In this document: positions 33,602 through 40,831 of the stretch, piece after piece
How positions within the stretch are numbered: position 1 is the first letter of the stretch
Layout of the letters: every line of letters starts with the position of its first letter
Assembly (NCBI GenBank): GCA_017503325.1
Contig: JAFVTI010000038.1
Span: 1 to 64,000 of the forward strand
DNA: 64,000 nucleotides
Source: Clostridia bacterium
GTDB lineage: Bacteria > Bacillota > Clostridia > Oscillospirales > CAG-272
Direction of reading: 5' to 3'
Position numbers and translations under genes: made by a program
The notes under the pieces: generated by a model
What the model was told of the DNA's origin: nothing
The model's database searches: none
What the model saw: the letters and a program-made list of their open reading frames with translations, nothing else

Positions 33602-34285
33602 TTACAGATCGTTCAGCTTATCGCCCAGCTTTTCCTTGATAAAGGCAAGCAGGCTCTCAAGGCTCTCCTCAAAGGTCAGCCCCGAGTTGTCGTACATAAT
33701 AGCGTCGTCCGCGGGGATGGCAGGGGCAATATCGCGGCCTGCATCCTGTGCATCACGAGCAACCATTTCCTCCATGACCTGCTCGAGCGTCACGTCCTGT
33801 CCCTTTTCCCGCAGCTCCAGATAGCGGCGCTTTGCACGGGTCTCGGGAGAGGCGGTCATGAATAGCTTGAGGTCCGCATCGGGCAGAATGACCGTACCGA
33901 TGTCGCGACCGTCCATGATCACGCTGTTCTTGCGCGCGATCTCCTTCTGTGTCTCCAGCAAAAATGCTCTGACCGCGGGGATCTTGGAAACGCCGGACGC
34001 GTACATGGAGATCTCGGGCTCGCGGATGCGGTCACCGGGATTTATGCCGTTGAGATAAATGTTCTGCACGCCATCCTCAAACTTGACCTCAATATGGATC
34101 TCGGGTAAAAGCGAGATCACGGCAGCGGTATTCTCCCAGGAAAAGCCGTGGTCACGCACGTAAAGACCCACGGTGCGGTACATAGCACCCGTGTCCACGT
34201 AAACGATGCCCAGCCTTTTGGCAATAGCCTTGGAAAGCGTTGTCTTACCGGCTCCGCCCGGTCCGTCAATGGCAATCTGAATCAT
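33602..34285 (-). CDS. cmk: (d)CMP kinase
   Basis: 227 residues. P-loop IDGPGGAGKTT at the N terminus, YVDTGAMYRTVGL, GRDIGTVILPDADLK, and the LID segment TRAKRRYLELREKGQ identify Cmk. It phosphorylates CMP/dCMP, feeding CDP-diacylglycerol and nucleotide pools. GGAG is 7 nt upstream. The cmk-plsC-ispH/rpsA order is a common Clostridia arrangement. Confidence 0.95.
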   Translation of the reverse strand: MIQIAIDGPGGAGKTTLSKAIAKRLGIVYVDTGAMYRTVGLYVRDHGFSWENTAAVISLLPEIHIEVKFEDGVQNIYLNGINPGDRIREPEISMYASGVSKIPAVRAFLLETQKEIARKNSVIMDGRDIGTVILPDADLKLFMTASPETRAKRRYLELREKGQDVTLEQVMEEMVARDAQDAGRDIAPAIPADDAIMYDNSGLTFEESLESLLAFIKEKLGDKLNDL

Positions 34286-34306
34286 AATGAAGCTCCTTGT
34301 AATATC

Positions 34307-35566
34307 TTAATAATCGGTAGCGGCACTCTCGCCTGCGAGGTGTCCGGTAGAAAATGCGATCTGTAAATTAAAGCCGCCCGTATATGCGTCCACATCCAGC
34401 ACCTCGCCCGCAAAGTAAAGGCCCGAAACAAGGCGGGATTCCATGCTGGCAGGCTTGATCTGGCGCACGTCCACGCCGCCCTTGGTCACGATGGCCTCGT
34501 CAATGGGTCGAAAGCCTGTCAGCCTGACAGAAAAGCTCTTGAGCAGCGACACAAGCACATGACGCTCCTCGGCCGTGATCGAGTTGACCTTTTTGCGCGG
34601 GTCAATGCCCGAGCGCGCGACCACCACGTCAATCATTTTCTGCGGCAAAAGGTCGCCAAGGCTGTTGACGAAATCCTTATTATGATACTTGGAAAAATCC
34701 GAAAGCATACGCGCATCCAGCGTTTTTTCGTCCAGCGCGGGCTTGAGATCGATATACGCAGTATATTTCCCGGGCGCGATATCCGGCAGGTGCGCCGATG
34801 CGCTGAGAATCATAGGGCCTGTCAGGCCAAAATGCGTGAACATCATCTCGCCGAAATCGCGGTACACCGCCTTGTCCGTGGCGTTGTCCTTGATGACAAG
34901 CCCCACGTTGCGCAAGGAAAGCCCCTGCATGGTGCGGCAATCGTGGCCCTCACAGGTAATGGGCACCAGCGAAGGGATCAGCCTTGTGACGTTGTGCCCT
35001 GCATAGGCTGCGAAACGGTAGCCGTCACCGTCCGATCCCGTCAGCGGATAGGACTTGCCGCCCGTGCACACGATCACGCGGTCAAATTCATAAATTTTAT
35101 CGGTACGCAATCCGCAAACGCGTCCGTTCTCGATCTGCAAGGCACTCACTCTCTCGCATACCACCTTGACGCCCGCGTCCTGCACGGCACGCTTCATGGC
35201 GTTGACGATATCAATGGCCTTATCCGATTCGGGAAAGACCCGGTTGCCTCGCTCAGTCTTGAGCGGCACACCCAGATCCTCGAAAAAAGCCTTGATGTCC
35301 GCTGTGGTAAAGGCTGCCAGCGCGCTGTAAAGAAAGCGCGGATTGGTGGGCACGTTGGAAAGGAAGGTATCTCTGTCGCAATCGTTTGTCACGTTGCATC
35401 TTCCCTTGCCCGTAATGCGCAGCTTTTTGCCAAGGCGATCGTTTCGCTCAAACAGCGTCACATCTGCGCCCATATTGGCGGCAGCCACGGCTGCCATCAT
35501 ACCCGCAGCACCGCCGCCCACGACGGCAACGCGCACGGGAGAAAAATCGTTATAATCCATACTCAT
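34307..35566 (-). CDS. HI0933-type FAD-dependent oxidoreductase
   Basis: 419 residues. N-terminal Rossmann motif VAVVGGGAAGMMAAVAAA (near 12-30) and ERNDRLGKKLRITGKGRCNVTN, the signature of the HI0933/YhiN family. Also GGKSYPLTGSDGDGY and a C-terminal GLYFAGEVLDVDAYTGGFN FAD-binding motif. The family includes BaiN, but its general substrate is unknown. The start overlaps the rpiR stop (ATGA), and a second ATG follows two codons in; no strong ribosome-binding site is present. Confidence 0.88.
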   Translation of the reverse strand: MSMDYNDFSPVRVAVVGGGAAGMMAAVAAANMGADVTLFERNDRLGKKLRITGKGRCNVTNDCDRDTFLSNVPTNPRFLYSALAAFTTADIKAFFEDLGVPLKTERGNRVFPESDKAIDIVNAMKRAVQDAGVKVVCERVSALQIENGRVCGLRTDKIYEFDRVIVCTGGKSYPLTGSDGDGYRFAAYAGHNVTRLIPSLVPITCEGHDCRTMQGLSLRNVGLVIKDNATDKAVYRDFGEMMFTHFGLTGPMILSASAHLPDIAPGKYTAYIDLKPALDEKTLDARMLSDFSKYHNKDFVNSLGDLLPQKMIDVVVARSGIDPRKKVNSITAEERHVLVSLLKSFSVRLTGFRPIDEAIVTKGGVDVRQIKPASMESRLVSGLYFAGEVLDVDAYTGGFNLQIAFSTGHLAGESAATDY

Positions 35567-36426
35567 TGCTGGGTTTTGTCATAAATATCGTATTCGTCCC
35601 ACAGCACCTCAAGGTGACGAAGTCGCTCGGTCACCTGCTCCTGGCAAACGCGGGAAACGGCTACGACAAGCGCGTTGATCACGCTCAGAGGGGCGACCAG
35701 CGAATCCACAAAGGAAGCCATGTCGCTTTGTGCGACCAGCAGCTGATCTGCACTTGCGGCAAGCGGAGATTCTACGCTGTCGGTCAGACAGATGACATCC
35801 GCACCGCTCCTGTGGGCATACTCGGTAGCCTTGATGATTCTCTTGGAGTATCTGGGGAAGCTGATGGCTATGACCACATCGCCCTCTCCAACGCTGACCA
35901 TCTGCTCAAACACCTCAGCACCCGAGGCGGTCTGCACGCGGCGCACGTTGTCAAAAATCATACGCAGGCTGTGGTCCAAAAAGGATGCCAGCGAGGACGA
36001 GGAGCGTACGCCTAGAATGTAGATATTCTTTGCGCCCACGATGCTGTTCACTGCAGCGTCAAACGCTTCGCGGTCAATGCCCTCCAGCGTCTTGCGGATC
36101 TTTTCAGCATCCGACTCCAGCACCTTGGAGAGCACGTCGCCCTTACCGATCAGGTTGTTGGTGACCTCGATACGCTGGAAGGAGGTCAGCTTGGTGCGGA
36201 TCAACTCCTGCAGCGATTTCTGGAACTCGGGGTAGCCCTCGTATCCAAGCTCGATCACAAAGCGCACGACGGTGGACTCAGAAACGCCTACCGCCTGCCC
36301 CAGCTTGGATGCGGTCATGTAAGCCGCCTTGTCATATTCCTGCAAAATATATTTCGCGATCAGCTTTTGCCCCTTGGAAAAGCCGGTCATATTCTCTTCA
36401 AGAAGTCTTAAAATGTCTCTTTTCAT
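35563..36426 (-). CDS. RpiR/MurR-family transcriptional regulator with SIS domain
   Basis: 287 residues. N-terminal RpiR helix-turn-helix (about 1-75, SESTVVRFVIELGYEGYPEF) and C-terminal SIS sugar-phosphate domain (about 115-250, NIYILGVRSSSSLASF). It senses a phosphorylated sugar, perhaps MurNAc-6-P or similar. AGGA is 8 nt before the ATG at 36426. It is the first gene of a five-gene envelope/nucleotide operon and probably controls it; an inverted repeat lies within its own promoter. Confidence 0.88.
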   Translation of the reverse strand: MKRDILRLLEENMTGFSKGQKLIAKYILQEYDKAAYMTASKLGQAVGVSESTVVRFVIELGYEGYPEFQKSLQELIRTKLTSFQRIEVTNNLIGKGDVLSKVLESDAEKIRKTLEGIDREAFDAAVNSIVGAKNIYILGVRSSSSLASFLDHSLRMIFDNVRRVQTASGAEVFEQMVSVGEGDVVIAISFPRYSKRIIKATEYAHRSGADVICLTDSVESPLAASADQLLVAQSDMASFVDSLVAPLSVINALVVAVSRVCQEQVTERLRHLEVLWDEYDIYDKTQQ

Positions 36427-36478
36427 AACAGATTTCCTTTCTGCCGTCAAGATTGGTGCTCAAAGCACGCCAACTTTA

Positions 36479-36507
36479 ATTATACACCCATTCTTTTTGG
36501 GTGTCAA
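36479..36507 (-). promoter_or_regulatory. Consensus promoter with operator-like dyad in the spacer
   Basis: -35 TTGACA (36507-36502), 17-bp spacer, -10 TATAAT (36484-36479), both perfect. The spacer is an inverted repeat, ACACCCA (36484-36490) and TGGGTGT (36498-36504), reaching into both hexamers. This is an ideal place for repressor binding, probably by the RpiR protein. Confidence 0.75.
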
Positions 36508-36569
36508 GGCTTTTTGCAAGTCTTTAGGCGCAAAATTGCATTTTAGGAGCACTGCAATTCTGCGCCAAT

Positions 36570-36635
36570 GCAGAATGCAGAATGCAAAATGCAAAATTGC
36601 GGTAGAAAAGCCGCCTGATGGGCGGCTTTTCTACC
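36570..36635. repeat. Heptamer tandem repeat and long hairpin
   Basis: Four heptamers, GCAGAAT twice then GCAAAAT twice, occupy 36570-36597. A perfect 15-bp hairpin follows, GGTAGAAAAGCCGCC (36601-36615) and its inverse (36621-36635). The hairpin lies 12 bp past the GNAT stop and may terminate it on the minus strand. Confidence 0.6.
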
Positions 36636-36647
36636 ATAACTCTTCAC

Positions 36648-37226
36648 TTACTGATTTCTCGCAAACTCACTTGAAAGCATGGAATAGGTTCCCACGGTGC
36701 GATACGCGCCCTTGACCAGCATGGCCTCGCGTCTTTCTCCCTCAAAGCGCATGCCAAGGCGCTCCATGAGCCTGCAGGAGCGGTCGTTACCCTTTAAGTA
36801 CCTTGCCTCGATGCGATGCAGCTTGAGCGCGACAAAGCCAAAGCGTACCACCTCGGCAACCGCCTCGGTCGCATACCCCTTGCCACAGTAGTCGGGATGA
36901 AATACGTAGCCGATCTCGCCTGCGTCGTTGGGGTAATCAAAGCGCGTAAAGCCGCAAGAGCCGATGACTCTGCCGCTTTCCTTTTCCACCACGGCCCAGT
37001 CGAAATAGTCGCCCACGCTGTATCTCTGCCCGATATAGCGCAGATAATCCTGCGTGTACGCCATGCTCGTGTGCGGTGCCCAGGTCAGATACTCGGTCAC
37101 GTCGCTGCGGCAGGAATAGGCGTAAATATCCTCCTTGTCCGAAACCAGCATCTTGCGCAAGATCAGTCGCTCGGTCTGGAGCGTGGGGATTTTTGAAAAG
37201 ATACGGTATATGCTTTCCTTTTTCAT
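36648..37226 (-). CDS. GNAT acetyltransferase (RimJ/RimL-like)
   Basis: 192 residues. Typical features are LQTERLILRKM at the N terminus, IGSCGFTRFD, and AGEIGYVFHPDYCGKGYATEAV with the acetyl-CoA-binding pyrophosphate loop. It acetylates an unknown amine, perhaps a ribosomal-protein N terminus or an antibiotic. GGAG lies 8 nt before the ATG at 37226; an upstream in-frame ATG has no such site. Its promoter (TTGCAA, 17 bp, TATAAT) is at 37257-37285. Confidence 0.88.
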   Translation of the reverse strand: MKKESIYRIFSKIPTLQTERLILRKMLVSDKEDIYAYSCRSDVTEYLTWAPHTSMAYTQDYLRYIGQRYSVGDYFDWAVVEKESGRVIGSCGFTRFDYPNDAGEIGYVFHPDYCGKGYATEAVAEVVRFGFVALKLHRIEARYLKGNDRSCRLMERLGMRFEGERREAMLVKGAYRTVGTYSMLSSEFARNQ

Positions 37227-37256
37227 GGATATTGCTCCTTTGGTCGTCATATCCCC

Positions 37257-37285
37257 ATTATAACGGATTACAAGAGCTTTTGCAA
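37257..37285 (-). promoter_or_regulatory. Promoter of the GNAT gene
   Basis: -35 TTGCAA (37285-37280), 17-bp spacer, -10 TATAAT (37262-37257). Confidence 0.65.
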
Positions 37286-37325
37286 GAGTATGGAAAAATT
37301 ATTTGCTAAATATTACTCCCGAGCG

Positions 37326-37354
37326 GTGACAAGACACGACTTTTGTGATATAAT
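37326..37354 (+). promoter_or_regulatory. Promoter of the pre-ATP-grasp/murE2 pair
   Basis: -35 GTGACA (37326-37331), 17-bp spacer, -10 TATAAT (37349-37354), 34 bp ahead of the first start codon. Confidence 0.65.
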
Positions 37355-37387
37355 GGATGGGAATATGAAAAAGAGAGGAGGACGCAT

Positions 37388-37777
37388 ATGAAAGAACAGC
37401 TTGGCCGCGTGATGGTACCCGTGCTGCTGGGTGACGGCGCACAGGCAAAAGGCATTGCGCGCAGACTTTACCGCCGCTTTGGCGTGATCTCGCACATCTA
37501 TTGCGCTCACCCCTCGCTCTTTACCTATCTGCTTTCCTGCGCCCGTGTGGTGCGCACGCCCGACTATCTGCAAGGGGAGCTGCTGCTCGAGGATCTTTGC
37601 ACCTTTGCGCGGGAATACCCCGATCTGCTCTTTTGTCTGATCCCCTGCACCGATGCATACAAGGCCTTTTGCATGGCGCATGCGGAAAGGTTAGAGCCCT
37701 ACTACGTCATCCTGCAGCCCGAGCAGCTTGCCCGCGATGCGCTGCCCTATCTTTCCAAGGAGGAGATGGCCGTATGA
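37388..37777 (+). CDS. Stand-alone pre-ATP-grasp-like domain protein
   Basis: 129 residues with a strong GGAGG. The fold pattern VPVLLGDGAQAKGIARRLYRRFG, then VVRTPDYL, and LFCLIPCTDAY, resembles the N-terminal pre-ATP-grasp domain of carboxylate-amine ligases of the D-aspartate-ligase kind (VLLG-x-D-x-x-x-YGMAR...). The ATP-binding grasp domain that should follow is missing; the reading frame ends and overlaps the ATG of the MurE-like gene (ATGA). It may be a remnant, or a small partner subunit of the MurE-like enzyme. Assignment is by eye and tentative. Confidence 0.6.
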   Translation: MKEQLGRVMVPVLLGDGAQAKGIARRLYRRFGVISHIYCAHPSLFTYLLSCARVVRTPDYLQGELLLEDLCTFAREYPDLLFCLIPCTDAYKAFCMAHAERLEPYYVILQPEQLARDALPYLSKEEMAV

Positions 37778-39243
37778 AGCTTTCCGAACTCATCCGAGAT
37801 TTAGCATATACCTGCTCGCGTCCCATTCCCGACGCAGAGATCACTTATATCTGCCACGACTCGCGCAAGGCGGGTCCCGACGCGCTGTTCGTATGTATTT
37901 GCGGCTACGTCAGCGACGGACACAGCTACGCCCTGTCTGCTTATTCAAACGGTGCACGCGTATTCGTGGCGCAAAAGCCGCTCTCGCTGCCCGCTGACGC
38001 GCTGGTGCTTTACGTGCCCGATTCCCGCCTCGCGCTTGCCAAGCTGGCAGCCGCCATAAACGACCACCCCGCGGACAAGCTGCACATAATCGGTATTACG
38101 GGCACCAAGGGCAAAACCACCACCGCGCTGATGATCCACGGTGTGCTGGAATCGCTGGCCATTCCCTCGGCCTACATAGGCACCAACGGCATTGATTTTA
38201 GCGGCAGACACTACGCCACGGTCAATTCCACGCCTGAAAGCTTGGATCTGCACGAATACATGGCGCAGATGGTGGAATGCGGTATCAGATACGTAGTCAT
38301 GGAGGTGTCCTCGCAGGCACTCAAGCTGCACCGCGTGTACGGCATCAGCTTTGACACCTGCATCTTTACCAATCTCTATCCCGATCACATCGGTGGCGTG
38401 GAGCACGCCGACATGGAGGAATACAAATCCTGCAAGAAAATGCTGTTCTCCTTCCCCGGTATCAAACATATCCTGTGCAACGCGGACGATCCCGAGGCGG
38501 CATACATGGTCGAAAGTGCAAGCGCGCCCGTGACCACATTTGGCAAGGGCAAGACTTGCGATTGGCGCGGCAGCCGCGTCAAGGCCGAAATCTGTCACCG
38601 CGTACCGGGTACGACATTTACCTGCCACACACCGGATGGTCTTACCCTGCCCGTACAGATCCCCTTCCCCGGTGATTACAGCGTTTACAACGCGCTGTGC
38701 GCTCTGGCGGTTTGCGACAAGCTGGGCATTCCGCTTGAGGACAGCGTCGCCGCGCTTGGCCACGTGCGCGTCAAAGGTCGCTTTGAGCCTGTATTTCTGC
38801 CAGGTCGACCCGATACCACCTTTATCATCGATTACGCGCACAACGGGGCTTCCCTGCGTGCCGTGCTGGAGTCCTTGCGTGCTTATAAGCCGAGGCGTCT
38901 GATCTGCTTGTTCGGATCTGTGGGCGACCGCACGCAAATGCGCCGCTTGGAGCTTGGCGCGGTGGCAAGCGAGCTTTGCGACCTCTCGATCCTGACCTCG
39001 GACAACCCGGGCAACGAATCTCCCGATCAGATCATCGCGGACATTGCAGCCGCCTTTACCCACGACCGCTATGTCTCTATCCCCGACCGCGCCGAGGCGA
39101 TCGCCTGGGCGGTGAAGCAAGCGAAAAAAGGCGACGTGATCGTGCTTGCAGGCAAGGGCCACGAGACCTACCAGTACGTGCGCGGCAAATACCTGCCCTT
39201 CTCGGAAAGGGAGATTTTGATGGAAGTTGATAAGATGCTGTAA
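37774..39243 (+). CDS. MurE-like UDP-MurNAc-peptide ligase, second paralogue
   Basis: 489 residues from the ATG that overlaps the preceding stop; in-frame starts further upstream lie inside that gene. Mur ligase features are GITGTKGKTTTALMIHG (ATP loop near 110), VNSTPESLDLHEYM, VMEVSSQAL, TNLYPDHIGG, YKSCKKMLF (carbamylated Lys region) and DYAHNGASLRAVL. MurE enzymes carry DNPR for meso-DAP; here the motif is DNPGNE, so the Arg is absent and another amino acid may be attached. The cluster murE at 48020-49537 has DNSR. The final 60 bp are duplicated at 40689-40748. Confidence 0.8.
   Translation: MKLSELIRDLAYTCSRPIPDAEITYICHDSRKAGPDALFVCICGYVSDGHSYALSAYSNGARVFVAQKPLSLPADALVLYVPDSRLALAKLAAAINDHPADKLHIIGITGTKGKTTTALMIHGVLESLAIPSAYIGTNGIDFSGRHYATVNSTPESLDLHEYMAQMVECGIRYVVMEVSSQALKLHRVYGISFDTCIFTNLYPDHIGGVEHADMEEYKSCKKMLFSFPGIKHILCNADDPEAAYMVESASAPVTTFGKGKTCDWRGSRVKAEICHRVPGTTFTCHTPDGLTLPVQIPFPGDYSVYNALCALAVCDKLGIPLEDSVAALGHVRVKGRFEPVFLPGRPDTTFIIDYAHNGASLRAVLESLRAYKPRRLICLFGSVGDRTQMRRLELGAVASELCDLSILTSDNPGNESPDQIIADIAAAFTHDRYVSIPDRAEAIAWAVKQAKKGDVIVLAGKGHETYQYVRGKYLPFSEREILMEVDKML
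39184..39243 (+). repeat. Direct repeat, left copy (3' end of murE2)
   Basis: These 60 bp encode the last 19 residues and stop of the MurE-like protein. They match 40689-40748 at 57 of 60 positions. Such a duplication of a gene's 3' end around an insert looks like the footprint of site-specific integration. Confidence 0.75.
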
Positions 39244-39302
39244 TAACATTCCCAGTCCAACTCACAGTTGTAGTTAGTCGAATTCGTGAAATACCCTGTC
39301 GC

Positions 39303-39331
39303 TTCCAATACGTCAAAAAATACGGTATAAT
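39303..39331 (+). promoter_or_regulatory. Promoter of the HTH-methyltransferase gene
   Basis: TTCCAA (39303-39308), 17-bp spacer, TATAAT (39326-39331). Confidence 0.55.
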
Positions 39332-39361
39332 ATCAGCACCAAGAAGAAAGAGGTGTGAATT

Positions 39362-40339
39362 ATGATAAACAAAACCCATTTTGGAAAGAAAATAGCTGTA
39401 CTAAGACGTAAAGCAGGATTATCACAAACAGATTTAGCCGAAAAGCTTGGTATTACATCACAGGCGGTATCAAAATGGGAATGTGGCAATGCAATACCGG
39501 ATATTGATATACTCCTGGAGCTATCCCATCTGTATAAAGTTACAATTAACGAGATGCTTGAAGATGTTGATCTGCTTTGCGAATTAACCGGCAAGGAAAC
39601 CGGCCGCTCTGGAATAGCCTATTTTGTGCCGGAGCAGGAACGAGATTATAATCTCGAATGGGTAAACAATATACAAAGCGGGAAATGGATCAAGCGTAAT
39701 TGGGAACGCTCACGAGCCGACAATGCCTATATGGACGGTGTCGGAAAGCAGATCGCTTCTCAAGGCGGAATCATTCTTGAAATCGGCGCAGGTCCCGGTG
39801 GTGGATATATGCCCTACATTCTCAAAGCAAATCCGGATTCGACGGTAATCATCAGCGATCTTTCTCCAACGGTTGTTCGGGAATGGAAATCTTTCTTGGA
39901 CAAGTCGCTTGATTCGCCCAATATCTATTACGCTGCTCTTGATTTTTGTAATATGCCTTTCAAGGATAACACCATTGATATCATTTCAGATGGTGGAGGC
40001 ATTGGTAACTGCGAAGGAATAAAGGCAAAAGCCTTAAAAGAAGCGTTCCGAGTCTTGAAGCCCGGTGGCAAACTCATTACATCCACAGGTTTTGTAAACA
40101 AGGAAACGCTTGCAGCTCTCCCCCAACAAGCTCAAAAGGTTTTGCTTGAACAGCGTCCCGATGTGTTCGAAGATTTATATGAGGATACGGTTCTTGCCGG
40201 ATTCAGTAAAATTGATAGTGTCATCAGCGGTTGTTGGTACACCGACAATGACGAAAGCACTATTGCCGATTTAGCACGTTCCCTTGGTGTGAATTTGAAA
40301 TTCACAAGCTATACAAGATACTGTACCAAAGAGGAATAA
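39362..40339 (+). CDS. XRE regulator fused to SAM-dependent methyltransferase
   Basis: 325 residues. Residues 1-65 are an XRE helix-turn-helix (GLSQTDLAEKLGITSQAVSKWE). Residues about 130-260 are a class I methyltransferase: motif I IILEIGAGPGGGYM, motif II VIISDLS, and a VLKPGGKLITSTGF strand typical of Methyltransf_11. Codon use is clearly AT-richer than its neighbours (many AAA, GAA, ATT codons). It sits between the two copies of the murE2 3' end, which fits a recently acquired cargo gene. The methyl acceptor is unknown. Confidence 0.8.
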   Translation: MINKTHFGKKIAVLRRKAGLSQTDLAEKLGITSQAVSKWECGNAIPDIDILLELSHLYKVTINEMLEDVDLLCELTGKETGRSGIAYFVPEQERDYNLEWVNNIQSGKWIKRNWERSRADNAYMDGVGKQIASQGGIILEIGAGPGGGYMPYILKANPDSTVIISDLSPTVVREWKSFLDKSLDSPNIYYAALDFCNMPFKDNTIDIISDGGGIGNCEGIKAKALKEAFRVLKPGGKLITSTGFVNKETLAALPQQAQKVLLEQRPDVFEDLYEDTVLAGFSKIDSVISGCWYTDNDESTIADLARSLGVNLKFTSYTRYCTKEE

Positions 40340-40384
40340 TACCTCATTGATCCAAACGGATGTGCATTTAAGCATATGCGCGAT

Positions 40385-40640
40385 ACAAGCCTTCTCCGCG
40401 GGAGAAGGTGGCGGCGTAGCCGACGGATGAGGTTCCCATAAAACCGCTCAAAGCCGTCTTAAACCGCTCGCCCCCAAAGGGCGACAAATGCATCCTCCAT
40501 AGTGTGCATTCACGAATGCACCGCACATCCGCTCATGTGAAAGAGCGTCCGCAAGATGAACCTCACCCACCGCCCGCTCGCAAGCTCGCTGCGCGGTCCC
40601 CCCTCTCCAGCGCCGAGGGCTTTTTTGTAAGATCGCGCCC
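40385..40640. repeat. Palindromic repeat, family 1, copy 2
   Basis: Hairpin-rich segment without a gene. CTTCTCCGCGGGAGAAG (about 40390-40406) precedes GGTGGCGGC and GACGGATGAGG. At 40536-40572 the string GTGAAAGAGCGTCCG, then CTCACCCACCGC, matches the outer arm of the copy at 1437-1482. GGTCCCCCCT followed by CCGAGGGCT near 40592-40621 matches the inner arm. Lies inside the insert between the two murE2 3' ends. Confidence 0.65.
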
Positions 40641-40688
40641 AAAAGGCGAATCCCCAAGCGCGAGAGCCTTCTTTTTTGAAAAGGATAG

Positions 40689-40748
40689 GGCAAATACCTG
40701 CCCTTCTCGGAAAGGGAGATTTTGATGGAAGCGGATAAAATGCTGTAA
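40689..40748 (+). pseudogene. Duplicate of the murE2 3' end
   Basis: 60-bp copy of 39184-39243 with three substitutions, all in the last 20 bp. It keeps the reading frame and stop but has no upstream coding region. A terminator follows at once, which would be the original murE2 terminator; the intact murE2 has none. So this copy is probably the ancestral end of the gene. Confidence 0.75.
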
Positions 40749-40752
40749 ATGC

Positions 40753-40786
40753 ACAGGGACTGCGAAAAAGCAGTCCCTGTTTTATT
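40753..40786 (+). terminator. Terminator behind the murE2 3'-end duplicate
   Basis: Stem ACAGGGACTGC (40753-40763) / GCAGTCCCTGT (40770-40780), loop GAAAAA, then TTTATT. Confidence 0.8.
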
Positions 40787-40821
40787 GAAAAAAGGACTCC
40801 CGCAGCAAACGGGAGTCCTTT
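40785..40821 (-). terminator. Terminator of ftsZ
   Basis: Stem AAAGGACTCCCG (40791-40802) / CGGGAGTCCTTT (40810-40821), ending in T on the minus strand 10 bp past the ftsZ stop. Confidence 0.8.
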
Positions 40822-40831
40822 ATGTTTTCAA

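Noticed and set aside
37501-37773. An upstream extension of the second MurE
   Set aside because: It runs out of phase through the 129-residue gene, which has its own GGAGG; Mur ligase similarity begins only at 37774.
40504-40725. A 73-residue plus-strand frame in the murE2 insert
   Set aside because: It is made of the family-1 repeat arm and part of the duplicated murE2 end, without a start signal.
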